Below, one piece after another: positions 8,434-16,015 of a DNA stretch of 64,000 nucleotides. The notes beneath the pieces are model-generated. The model was not told the DNA's origin, made no database searches, and worked only from the letters and a program-made list of their open reading frames with translations. The stretch's first letter is position 1, and every line of letters starts with the position of its first letter. The DNA is from Gp6-AA40 sp036802945. Lineage in GTDB: Bacteria; Acidobacteriota; Vicinamibacteria; Vicinamibacterales; UBA2999. The stretch is from NCBI GenBank assembly GCA_036802945.1, contig DAIRVG010000015.1, forward strand, positions 1 through 64,000, in the 5' to 3' direction. The position numbers and the translations under genes are program-made.

Positions 8434-8688
8434 CGATATCCTCCTTGGTGACCCTTTCGGACTTCACGTCTACCGAGCAAATGGGATACCCAGATGAAGC
8501 GGCTGGAGGGCGGCTCTAACCAGCTGTGAACATGTCAGTTGGCGGAACCGGCGCGGCGCGGACCATCGGTGTTGCGGTATGAGACACCCAATTCCGTCAT
8601 CGCCCGGCTGATGCTGACCTGTGAGCCACCGGCGAGAAGTCCGCCCCTATAATCCTCGGGCGCGGCTATAGCCCGCGACGGCCGCTCC

Positions 8689-8793
8689 TAACCACGATGA
8701 CCACGAAGACAGTCTTAACCACGAAGTGCACGAAGGACACGAACTTCCACGGCTTGTGTTTACTTCGTAACCTTCGAGTCCTTCGTGGTTTAA
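8689..8793. repeat. Dispersed palindromic element with ACCACGAAG / CTTCGTGGT words
   Basis: Several ACCACGA(A/T)G-like units (ACCACGATGACCACGAAG, then ACCACGAAGTGCACGAAGG) are followed by the opposite-strand form ending CCTTCGTGGTTTAA. Similar elements are widespread between genes in Acidobacteria. Here the element overlaps the 5' end of the DUF5916 gene. Confidence 0.8.
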
Positions 8794-11063
8794 CGATCTT
8801 GGTGCTCTCGTTCATTGCCTCCCCCGTTCACGCCGGCCAGACTGAAACACTGTCGGCGGCGCAGCTCCTGGTCGACCTTCCGGCCGACTTCGATGGACCT
8901 GCGCCTCCGATCTCTCCTGCAGTCATCTCTCGCGACGAGTCAGGCCGCGCGACCATTCGCGCCGTTCGCGTGACGACGCCAATGCGGATTGACGGGCGCC
9001 TCGACGAACCCCTCTACACCAGCGTGCCGCCCATTTCAGACTTTATTCAGCAGGAGCCGCAGGAGGGTGCGCCGGCAACCGAGAAGACCGAAGTGTGGTT
9101 GGCGTTTGACGAGGACAATGTCTACGTCTCGTACCGCTGCTGGGAGAGCAACCCGGAGCGGATGATCGCCAACGAGATGCGCCGCGATGGTCCGAACCTG
9201 TGGATGGGCAACGACATTGTGTCCCTGATGTTCGACACCTTTCACGATGGGCGCAACTCCTTCAATTTCACCACCAATGCCCTCGGCGGGCGTCAGGACG
9301 GGCAGGTGACAAACGAGCGGCAGTGGAATGGCGACTGGAACACCGTCTGGGATGCCAGGGCCGGGCGCTTCGAAGGAGGCTGGACCGCGGAAGTGGTCAT
9401 TCCGTTCAAGTCGCTTCGCTATGGGCCCGGCCGCACCCAGATCTGGGGCTTTAACGTGTTCCGCACCAACCGATGGAAGAACGAGATCTCGTACATCACA
9501 CGCATTCCGGCCGCGCGCGGCCAGTCAGGGCTCTACCAGGGATCGCTCGCCGCGACGGTTGTCGGCCTGGAGGCGCCATCCGGATCCAGAAACCTCGAGC
9601 TCAAGCCCTACGCCATTTCCGACCTCAAGACCGATCGCGCGGGCTCACCGAGAGTCTCGAACGACCTCAGCGGGGACGTCGGCTTCGATGTGAAGTATGG
9701 GCTGACGCAGAACGTCACTGCGGACTTCACCTACAACACCGACTTTGCTCAAGTCGAGGCCGACGAGCAGCAGGTCAACCTGACGCGGTTCGGCGTCTTC
9801 TTCCCTGAAAAGCGCGAATTCTTTCTCGAGAATCAGGGCATCTTTGCCTTCGGCGGAGCGGCGGCCGGCGGGTTTGCCGGAAACAGCGACACACCGATTC
9901 TGTTTTACAGCCGGCGAATCGGGCTCAACGACGGGCGACCGATACCACTCGTTGCCGGTGCGCGCACAACGGGACGGGTCGGACGCTACAGCCTCGGCCT
10001 CCTGGACATTCAGACTGGGAACGAGTCGGGCGTGCGGTCCACGAATTTTTCCGTCGTGCGTCTGAAGCGCGATCTGCATCGGCGCAGCAACGTGGGGCTG
10101 CTGTTTACTGGCCGAACGGTCGGGCAAAGCGGCGTCGGCGCAAACGGGGTTTACGGCATCGATGGGACATTCGGCTTCTTCGACAATCTCAACGTGAATA
10201 CGTACTGGGCCCGGTCGCGCACCGACGGTCGATCGGGAAAGGACACGAGCTTCCGAGGCCAGATCGACTACCCCGGCGACCGTTATGGTGTGCAGCTCGA
10301 GCACCTCGTTGTCGGAGACAATTTCAATCCAGAAGTAGGCTTCGTACGGCGCGACGACATCCGCCGAAGCTTCGGACAGTTCCGGTTCAGCCCGCGTCCG
10401 ACATCGATCAAGTCAGTCCGCAAGTTCTTCTGGTCGGGCTCAATGGCCTACATTACGAACGGCGCGGGCCGCCTGGACACGCGCGAATCAATTGGTGAAT
10501 TCGCGATCGAGTTCCAGAACAGCGATCGCCTCAGCGTCACCGTCAACGACACCTACGAATTTCTGCCGCGTCTGTTTGCGATTTCGCCAGACGTCACGCT
10601 GCCGGTCGGCGGCTATCACTACGACAACGTGCACATCCAGATGAATCTTGGGCAGCGCCGGACGCTGAGCGGCAATTTCGCGGTGGATCGTGGCACGTTC
10701 TACAGCGGCCACAAGACGGCGATCAGCCTGAGCCGTGGCCGGACGAGCGTGGGATCCCGGCTGTCGGTCGAGCCGACGTATCTGCTCAACTGGGTGGATT
10801 TAGCGGAAGGTTCGTTTACGAGTCAGCTCATTGGCGGGCGCGTCACCTACTCGATGACGCCGCTGATGTTTACGAACGCGCTGCTCCAGTACAACTCGAG
10901 CAGCCACTCCGTCAGCGCGAACGTGCGGCTGCGGTGGGAGTATCGTCCAGGCAGCGAGCTCTTTGTCGTCTACAACGAGGATCGGGACACACTCGCCCGC
11001 CGCTTCCCCGCTCTCGCCAACCGGGCCCTCATCGTCAAAATCAATCGCTTGTTTCGACCGTAA
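8697..11063 (+). CDS. DUF5916 outer-membrane protein with CBM9-like N-terminal domain
   Basis: A 788-residue exported protein. After a signal peptide (h-region LTILVLSFIASPVHA) comes a carbohydrate-binding family-9-like domain (RIDGRLDEPLYTSVPPISDF, then DTFHDGRNSFNFTTNALGG). The long C-terminal region has the DUF5916 hallmark FFPEKREFFLENQGIFAF and many alternating hydrophobic strands, predicting an outer-membrane beta-barrel. The ligand is unknown. The ATG at 8697 lies inside a palindromic repeat, and the Arg-rich n-region of the signal peptide is encoded by that repeat. The last 13 codons (RALIVKINRLFRP) form the left copy of the exact 40-bp direct repeat that also ends the adjacent island. 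Confidence 0.88.
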   Translation: MTTKTVLTTKCTKDTNFHGLCLLRNLRVLRGLTILVLSFIASPVHAGQTETLSAAQLLVDLPADFDGPAPPISPAVISRDESGRATIRAVRVTTPMRIDGRLDEPLYTSVPPISDFIQQEPQEGAPATEKTEVWLAFDEDNVYVSYRCWESNPERMIANEMRRDGPNLWMGNDIVSLMFDTFHDGRNSFNFTTNALGGRQDGQVTNERQWNGDWNTVWDARAGRFEGGWTAEVVIPFKSLRYGPGRTQIWGFNVFRTNRWKNEISYITRIPAARGQSGLYQGSLAATVVGLEAPSGSRNLELKPYAISDLKTDRAGSPRVSNDLSGDVGFDVKYGLTQNVTADFTYNTDFAQVEADEQQVNLTRFGVFFPEKREFFLENQGIFAFGGAAAGGFAGNSDTPILFYSRRIGLNDGRPIPLVAGARTTGRVGRYSLGLLDIQTGNESGVRSTNFSVVRLKRDLHRRSNVGLLFTGRTVGQSGVGANGVYGIDGTFGFFDNLNVNTYWARSRTDGRSGKDTSFRGQIDYPGDRYGVQLEHLVVGDNFNPEVGFVRRDDIRRSFGQFRFSPRPTSIKSVRKFFWSGSMAYITNGAGRLDTRESIGEFAIEFQNSDRLSVTVNDTYEFLPRLFAISPDVTLPVGGYHYDNVHIQMNLGQRRTLSGNFAVDRGTFYSGHKTAISLSRGRTSVGSRLSVEPTYLLNWVDLAEGSFTSQLIGGRVTYSMTPLMFTNALLQYNSSSHSVSANVRLRWEYRPGSELFVVYNEDRDTLARRFPALANRALIVKINRLFRP
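11022..11061 (+). repeat. Left copy of exact 40-bp direct repeat bracketing the sulfolactate island
   Basis: All 40 bases are identical to 15886-15925 in the same orientation. Bases just outside differ on both sides. This copy is the 3' end of the DUF5916 coding sequence, stopping one base into its TAA stop. Confidence 0.97.
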
Positions 11064-11073
11064 TCTCGACCCG

Positions 11074-11907
11074 TCACACCTTGGTCGCCAGCACCAGATA
11101 GTGGGATCCAGTCCAGCGCAGAGGCAACAAGCCTCGTCTCGACGCAAGTGTCTGGAGCCGCCGATGTAATCTGACACCGATGGAATCGGTAAACAGTGAC
11201 TTTCCAAAAAGAGTGAATGGGCCGAATCCAACGGTACAGGATTTCACGTTCTTGAAACCGCACTCGCCAATGAAGCGATCCGTCTCATGAGGATAATGCC
11301 GTTTCGGGAGAAACCCTGACTTCGGAGACCATAACCCGCACAGCCGCAGCAGACGCTTCGCGGCCAGACGGAGCGGTGCTGACAGGGGAGACGAGAGCGG
11401 ATCCAGCATTCTATTCAGCCGCGCATTGTTGTCGGCTGTCACAAGCAGGTAACCTCCGGGTTTGAGAACTCTTTGCATTTCCTGAAGCGCCACACGTTCG
11501 GAATGCAGCCAGGGGATAACGCCTATCGCGATCACCAAATCGAACGTGTGCGCCTCGAAAGGCAGCGCATGCACGTCGGCGGAGTGAATCCGAATCCGAT
11601 CCTGCACACCTTGATCGGCAGCATCATTCCGCGTCATCTGAAGCATTGCCGGCGTCGAATCCAACGCATCGACTGCATAACCGTTCCGAGCCAGAGCGAC
11701 GGTGATGAACCCCGCGCCGCATCCGACTTCGAGAATCCTGGCATCCGGATGAAGACCGAGTTCCTGTATCCAACCAAGAGCGGTGTTGTGGCGGTCCTGG
11801 TAGATTGCGGGCAGCAGCCTGTCGTCGGAATAAACCTTTTTCCAGTACGCCGCCGTCGAGGTGAAGTAGTCGGTAACGTTCTGCTGGCTAGAGGGTGGTG
11901 TCCACAT
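11074..11907 (-). CDS. Class I SAM-dependent methyltransferase (paralogue 1)
   Basis: A 277-residue Rossmann-fold methyltransferase. Motif I is LEVGCGAGF (59-67), followed by an acidic residue in VDALD, then the FDLVIAIGV and VLKPGGYLLVTADNN motifs of the Methyltransf_11/25 type. It is clearly paralogous to the gene at 15007-15846: both share YW-x-x-[IV]Y near residue 20, IYQ-x-R, LKPGG-x-L, ADNN, LDP, GFGPFTL and a C-terminal YLVLA-x-K. Its 5' end overlaps the ATP-grasp gene by 20 bases, so it is the last gene of a four-gene operon comA-comB-ATP-grasp-methyltransferase. The substrate is unknown; O-, N- or ester methylation of a sulfolactate conjugate is inferred from context. Confidence 0.85.
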   Translation of the reverse strand: MWTPPSSQQNVTDYFTSTAAYWKKVYSDDRLLPAIYQDRHNTALGWIQELGLHPDARILEVGCGAGFITVALARNGYAVDALDSTPAMLQMTRNDAADQGVQDRIRIHSADVHALPFEAHTFDLVIAIGVIPWLHSERVALQEMQRVLKPGGYLLVTADNNARLNRMLDPLSSPLSAPLRLAAKRLLRLCGLWSPKSGFLPKRHYPHETDRFIGECGFKNVKSCTVGFGPFTLFGKSLFTDSIGVRLHRRLQTLASRRGLLPLRWTGSHYLVLATKV

Positions 11908-13144
11908 TCCGCACCACGCGTTCGGAGGCCGATCTGACTAGGGCCCCGGCCTCCTTGAACATCTTTCGAAAGGGTCGTATGGAGAATGACGAACACCTTC
12001 GAAAAAATGGCATGAGGTCGTCCGCCGCATACCAGGCGCACTCCGTTATTCCACGATAGCTCCCAAGCCAATCCCGGAGAGTAAGCACGCCATCCCGGTA
12101 ATACCGAATGCACGATACGAGATCGGCATCCTCCACGATCCATTTCCTTCCGGTGCATATGTTGCTGACGGGGACTGGCTGTTCAGTGAAATGAAGGTAT
12201 TCGGCTCGAGTAACGTCCATTCCATTGTCCCCGACAAATAATCGGAACGTGGCGCCCAGCCTGGGATTTACGTCGAGAAGTTTGTACGCGCCGTCACGTG
12301 GATCGTACCGGTATCCGATATCGAGGATCCCCTTGTACCCGACGGCCCTGACGAGCGTTGTCGTGGCCGATTCGATCGCCGGATTTGGAAGGCAGATCCC
12401 AAGCGCGGTCATTCCCGTGTAAGGAGGCGTCTGACGGATCTTCTTAGCGGTAATGCTGAACAGACATTCCGAATTCTCGTCAAAATATCCGTTCAGCATC
12501 CACACCGAATCGTCCCCGCCGGGAATGTACTCTTGAATCATCAAGCTCGGATTGGAGCCGTCTTCCATCGCGTTGTACTGGCCGATCAGTTCATCTTGTG
12601 ACCGGGCTATAACCATTTTCTTTCCTGCACGCCCGACGGTGTGGATGTTGTCGCTTGCCTTCAGCATGACTGGAAATCGAGCTGTCTCACAGAATTCAAG
12701 AACATCCTTCAGGGACTCCGGGAAAACAGTGTTGGGTGTGGGTATTGAGAGCCGCTTCGCGAGGAGATGCATCGCCTTCTTGTTGTACAGCGACCATACG
12801 ACCTGAACAGGGTTCGTGGGAAACAGGAAACCTTCCCGGAGCCTTGAAGCGTTTCGCGCGACAAACAAGGCGGACTCGTCGTTGGTTGGCATCAACAGCG
12901 GCATAGCGCCTATGCCGCGCGCAATCTCCATGAGGCAGTCGACGGATTGTTGTGGCGGGGTTCTGTCCAGATCCAACGCAAACACCTTCCGGCAATACGT
13001 CGAGAAAGACGCGGGAGGCCGGCGCGTTGGATGAACACCATACACCCGTACCCCGAGCCGGCCCAGACTCCGGATGACCCCGAGTGCGCCATGATGCTGC
13101 ATCTGCAGAACCAGAACAGGCAATGAAGTGTCCCGCAACTCCAT
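11888..13144 (-). CDS. ATP-grasp carboxylate-amine ligase (COG3919-like)
   Basis: This protein of about 418 residues belongs to the ATP-grasp superfamily, which joins a carboxylate to an amine or thiol through an acyl phosphate. Visible features are an N-terminal preATP-grasp Rossmann region (VLVLQMQHHGALGVIRSLGR), the ATP-binding lysine strand (RFPVMLKASDN), the hinge (LMIQEYIPGGDDSVWML) and the metal-binding acid pair with Asn (LLDVNPRLGATFRLFVG). It most resembles the predicted carboligases of COG3919. The chosen start at 13144 lies four bases after the stop of the comB-like gene; an upstream Met at 13171 would overlap it. Context suggests that 3-sulfolactate or a derivative is the carboxylate substrate, which is inference. 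Confidence 0.85.
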   Translation of the reverse strand: MELRDTSLPVLVLQMQHHGALGVIRSLGRLGVRVYGVHPTRRPPASFSTYCRKVFALDLDRTPPQQSVDCLMEIARGIGAMPLLMPTNDESALFVARNASRLREGFLFPTNPVQVVWSLYNKKAMHLLAKRLSIPTPNTVFPESLKDVLEFCETARFPVMLKASDNIHTVGRAGKKMVIARSQDELIGQYNAMEDGSNPSLMIQEYIPGGDDSVWMLNGYFDENSECLFSITAKKIRQTPPYTGMTALGICLPNPAIESATTTLVRAVGYKGILDIGYRYDPRDGAYKLLDVNPRLGATFRLFVGDNGMDVTRAEYLHFTEQPVPVSNICTGRKWIVEDADLVSCIRYYRDGVLTLRDWLGSYRGITECAWYAADDLMPFFRRCSSFSIRPFRKMFKEAGALVRSASERVVRNVDTTL

Positions 13145-13148
13145 AGAT

Positions 13149-13874
13149 TTACACCGCGGTTGCGAGAGCACGCGCGATGCCTTGGTTCGCGCTGACCTTG
13201 CCAGGGGTATCTACATCGTCGAAATGACTGAGAATGAAGTCGAGATCACGAAGCTGGCCACTTCTCTGCAGATAAGCCACGCTTTGACTCACCAGAAATG
13301 CGTCATGCGGTGCATGGCGCCATCGCTTGGTCAGGTGCAGGGTCATGTCATCCTCCGGGGCGAAGCCGGATTCAATCAGGCCGTCCGCGATCCAGGCGCA
13401 ACACATCTGGTCCTCTTCACGAAATTCGCCGCGCGTTCCAGCGCCGATGAGTGTGACCGCGGCGTGGGTTTTTGCCAGACAGTGAATCGTCGCGCTGTAA
13501 TTGCGAAAGCAGGCAAGATAGGCGGAGTCGCGGTGTCCGATCTCGTACATCAGGCGCGTGCCCGTGGAAGAAAGCAGCACAAGTGGGCGCGACACATCGG
13601 ATCGGGTTGCCAGCTGGGCCGGGCTGTTCGTGAGGTCGAAACCGGCCGGCATGTCGCCGCCCAGCTCTCCTGCCAGCAGAGCGTTGGGCACTCGCAACGC
13701 CGTGTCGAACGCCGCCTGCAACGTCGGCACAAGATGACACTCCCGCCCCGTCGCAATGGCGGTCACAGCTGTCGTCGTTGCGCGAATGACATCCACTGCG
13801 ACGAGAGCCCGGTCGTCTGCGTACTCGTACAGTCCCTTCTCAAAACAACAAATAGAAACCCTTTTGCCGTTCAC
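13149..13874 (-). CDS. comB: 2-phosphosulfolactate phosphatase (ComB-like)
   Basis: ComB removes phosphate from (2R)-phospho-3-sulfolactate to give (2R)-3-sulfolactate. The 241-residue protein shows family motifs: VDVIRATTT (27-35), AGELGGDMPAGFDLTNSP (68-85), the STGTR loop (103-107), and a later EEDQMCCAWI segment matching the ED-x-x-CAG region. Length fits the family. It lies 14 bases downstream of the comA-like gene and four bases upstream of the preferred ATP-grasp start, so all are likely co-transcribed. In methanogens ComA-ComB-ComC lead to coenzyme M; Bacillus uses ComA/ComB homologues to make spore sulfolactate. No ComC (sulfolactate dehydrogenase) is found here, so the pathway seems to stop at sulfolactate. 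Confidence 0.88.
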   Translation of the reverse strand: MNGKRVSICCFEKGLYEYADDRALVAVDVIRATTTAVTAIATGRECHLVPTLQAAFDTALRVPNALLAGELGGDMPAGFDLTNSPAQLATRSDVSRPLVLLSSTGTRLMYEIGHRDSAYLACFRNYSATIHCLAKTHAAVTLIGAGTRGEFREEDQMCCAWIADGLIESGFAPEDDMTLHLTKRWRHAPHDAFLVSQSVAYLQRSGQLRDLDFILSHFDDVDTPGKVSANQGIARALATAV

Positions 13875-13888
13875 GAGTTCACCCCTGT

Positions 13889-14746
13889 TTAGGTTGCAAG
13901 ACTGTCCGGGGGGCTGGGCCGGAGGTTGGTGTGTCCGAATGCATCCGAGTGAAGGCCGCGCCTGTAGATTTCAACGCGAAGCACTTCTTCCAACCGGACG
14001 TTGCAGAGATGGACGCTTCTTCCAAAATGATTCAGAAGGGCAAACTGGCTTGGCTTGTTCGGGGCTTCAAACACGACGGTGTCGAACCCGAATGCATATA
14101 CAAAGCGGTCTGCGTATGCCGCATTCAAATGTCCATCTTGATCAAACAGTCCGACTCCCCTTGCGCTTTCTCTGGCTTCGACGACGAGTTGGACCGCACC
14201 CGCATCGAGCCATTCCTGGCCCTGGTCAATCCACGCAGACAGCGTCTGGCGGTTAAAACCGCCGTCATGCTTCTTCCCAAGCTCCATCTGAACATCGAGG
14301 CCGCGACTCCTGGCGGCAGCCACAATCTCTTTTGGATTGAGATGGCTCTCGGTGAATCCCTGGCCGCATTCAATTCGCGTGACCCCGACGTCCGCGCAAA
14401 GGTCCAGGTAGGCAGGAAGTTCTCCCTGAGCCACGGCAATTTCAAACGGCCCTCCGCCTGTTACGGTGGGGACTCCGTGCGCACGGGCCGAAGCGATTTT
14501 CATCCTGGTGGCGCTTTCATTCGCAACCATCCAGCAGGCCATTGAGATCTTCAGGATCGACATCAGATGGGAACTCTGTTGCAAATGACTTCCCAGCGTC
14601 GACGGGTCGTAGCCCGGATCGAACGGGCTTGTCGCCGCAGCGAGGTCGGGCACGCCAATTCGCTTCAAGTAATCAGAGGTGCGGATAGATCGGGTGGGCG
14701 GCACTTTGCGTTCTCCTGTCGGTGCGCAGGGAGGTGCAACCAGCAT
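13889..14746 (-). CDS. comA: Phosphosulfolactate synthase (ComA-like)
   Basis: ComA adds sulfite to phosphoenolpyruvate, giving (2R)-phospho-3-sulfolactate in a TIM-barrel active site. C-terminal family motifs are strong: MELGKK (154-159), EARESARGVGLFD (190-202), VFEAPNKPSQ (225-234) and YRRGLHSDAFG (261-271). The N-terminal third is more divergent than in archaeal ComA: FDPGYDP stands where the DKGLP loop is expected, and LKISMACW where FVKFGWGT is expected. Substrate binding may therefore differ. Start codons at 14824, 14782 and 14746 are all possible; none has a strong Shine-Dalgarno site, and 14746 best fits the family length. It leads a minus-strand operon and is divergent from the second methyltransferase. 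Confidence 0.87.
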   Translation of the reverse strand: MLVAPPCAPTGERKVPPTRSIRTSDYLKRIGVPDLAAATSPFDPGYDPSTLGSHLQQSSHLMSILKISMACWMVANESATRMKIASARAHGVPTVTGGGPFEIAVAQGELPAYLDLCADVGVTRIECGQGFTESHLNPKEIVAAARSRGLDVQMELGKKHDGGFNRQTLSAWIDQGQEWLDAGAVQLVVEARESARGVGLFDQDGHLNAAYADRFVYAFGFDTVVFEAPNKPSQFALLNHFGRSVHLCNVRLEEVLRVEIYRRGLHSDAFGHTNLRPSPPDSLAT

Positions 14747-15006
14747 TCCAAGGCGCCGACATCTTGTTGCGCGATCTGCCATGAGCCAGGTCGCACTTCT
14801 CGACACACCGATGGCGCTGTTCATCGAAGCGAGTCACGAAATACGGTGACCATCCGTTGATACTTGTCGCAATCCTCCCGGACTGAGGCTGCACTGCTGC
14901 GCAGGGCGCTGCTTTCGCGAAAACGAGATGAGACGCGCGGGCACTTGCACATGAAGCCGCCTCATGTCACTCCTGCGTTGGCCATCAAGATGCAGCGTCC
15001 GATCTC

Positions 15007-15846
15007 ATGTCTTACGACGCGCTGGTCCAGCAGCATTTTCGTTCCACGCTTCCATACTGGGAACAGATCTATGCCGACAGAACCGTGTATGGCCGGATCT
15101 ATCAGGAACGCGCCCGCCGTGCGATCGCCTGTTTAGATGGCGTCGACTTGTCCTCCGGCGCCCCTGTTCTGGAGATCGGATGTGGTCCTGGTGTCATCAC
15201 GACTGCAATGGCGCAGAAAGGTTTCACGGTGTGGGCCATCGATTGCCTTCAGGAAATGGTCGAACGGACGAGAGCGATGACACACCGAGCCGGCCTCGGG
15301 TCGCGCGTGTTCGCGCAGGTGGGCCACATCGACAATGTGCCCTTTGCGGATGCGACGTTTGAGCTCGTCGTGCTGATTGGCGTGTCCGAGTGGCTCGTTT
15401 CTTTAACGCAACCCCTGCGAGAGATTGTCCGTGTCCTGAAGCCTGGCGGGCATCTGATCATCTCCGCCGATAACAACTGGCCCTTACATCAGATCCTCGA
15501 TCCCGTGGTTAACCCCGCTCTGAAACCCATTAAGAGGCGTATCGGGCAAATACTGCGATCTGTTGGATGGCGAACGCTTCGGCCTCGGTTTCATGCCTAT
15601 TCGGCAAGGGAATTTGATGACGAACTCGCACGCGCCGGTTTCGAAAAGATCGCTGGCCAGACACTTGGATTTGGCCCATTCACTCTCTGCAACCGAACAC
15701 TGCTGAACGAGGAAGCCGGCTGGAAATTACATCTACGCTTGCAAGAGCTCGCAGACAAGGGTGTCCCTCTGTTGCGATCGGCAGGGTTGGTCTACCTGGT
15801 TCTCGCGCGAAAGGCACGCGCATGTGTGTCGCGAGAACCTTCATAG
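15007..15846 (+). CDS. Class I SAM-dependent methyltransferase (paralogue 2)
   Basis: A 279-residue methyltransferase with motif I LEIGCGPGV (55-63), acidic residue in VWAID, and VLKPGGHLIISADNN. It is a paralogue of the product at 11074-11907, alignable over the full length, and the two genes sit at opposite ends of the island pointing outwards. It is transcribed divergently from the comA-like gene across about 260 bases in which I see no clear operator. Having two related enzymes suggests two methylation steps, or one active and one diverged copy. The gene ends 40 bases before the right copy of the direct repeat. Confidence 0.85.
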   Translation: MSYDALVQQHFRSTLPYWEQIYADRTVYGRIYQERARRAIACLDGVDLSSGAPVLEIGCGPGVITTAMAQKGFTVWAIDCLQEMVERTRAMTHRAGLGSRVFAQVGHIDNVPFADATFELVVLIGVSEWLVSLTQPLREIVRVLKPGGHLIISADNNWPLHQILDPVVNPALKPIKRRIGQILRSVGWRTLRPRFHAYSAREFDDELARAGFEKIAGQTLGFGPFTLCNRTLLNEEAGWKLHLRLQELADKGVPLLRSAGLVYLVLARKARACVSREPS

Positions 15847-15885
15847 CGCCTTGGCATCACCATGGCGAAAAAAGGTCGACGGCTT

Positions 15886-15925
15886 CGGGCCCTCATCGTC
15901 AAAATCAATCGCTTGTTTCGACCGT
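15886..15925 (+). repeat. Right copy of exact 40-bp direct repeat bracketing the sulfolactate island
   Basis: Identical at all 40 bases to 11022-11061. It still encodes RALIVKINRLFRP in one frame but without the stop codon, and no DUF5916 body precedes it. It therefore looks like a duplicated gene tail rather than a functional gene part. Confidence 0.97.
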
Positions 15926-15979
15926 TGTCACGCGAGCGTTGCGCAACGCCACACCGCGCGCCAGTTCGCCCCGTTTGCC

Positions 15980-16007
15980 TTGACACCCCCCTCTGCGGAG
16001 CGATAAT
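15980..16007 (+). promoter_or_regulatory. Near-consensus sigma-70 promoter for the first DUF1592 operon
   Basis: TTGACA at 15980-15985 and GATAAT at 16002-16007 are separated by 16 bases. Transcription would begin near 16014, almost at the GTG codon at 16016, so the message may be nearly leaderless or translation may start at the ATG at 16064. Confidence 0.6.
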
Positions 16008-16015
16008 CACCGCGA

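Larger units (their letters stand above)
11062..15885. other. Accessory island between 40-bp direct repeats: sulfolactate / ATP-grasp / methyltransferase cluster
   Basis: The 4,824 bases between the repeats hold five genes and no integrase or transposase. Sampled G+C is lower than outside: 48-50% at 12421-12540 against 63% at 9361-9420. Gene contents are unrelated to the flanks. Together this suggests acquisition by recombination at the 3' end of the DUF5916 gene, but the mechanism is inferred. Confidence 0.6.

Noticed and set aside
13149..14746. Coenzyme M biosynthesis
   Set aside because: Only ComA- and ComB-like genes are present. Sulfolactate dehydrogenase and later steps are absent, and ATP-grasp and methyltransferase genes take their place.
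11062..15885. A classical integrative element with integrase and tRNA target
   Set aside because: There is no tRNA gene, integrase or transposase within or next to the repeats, so only repeat-bracketed accessory DNA can be claimed.
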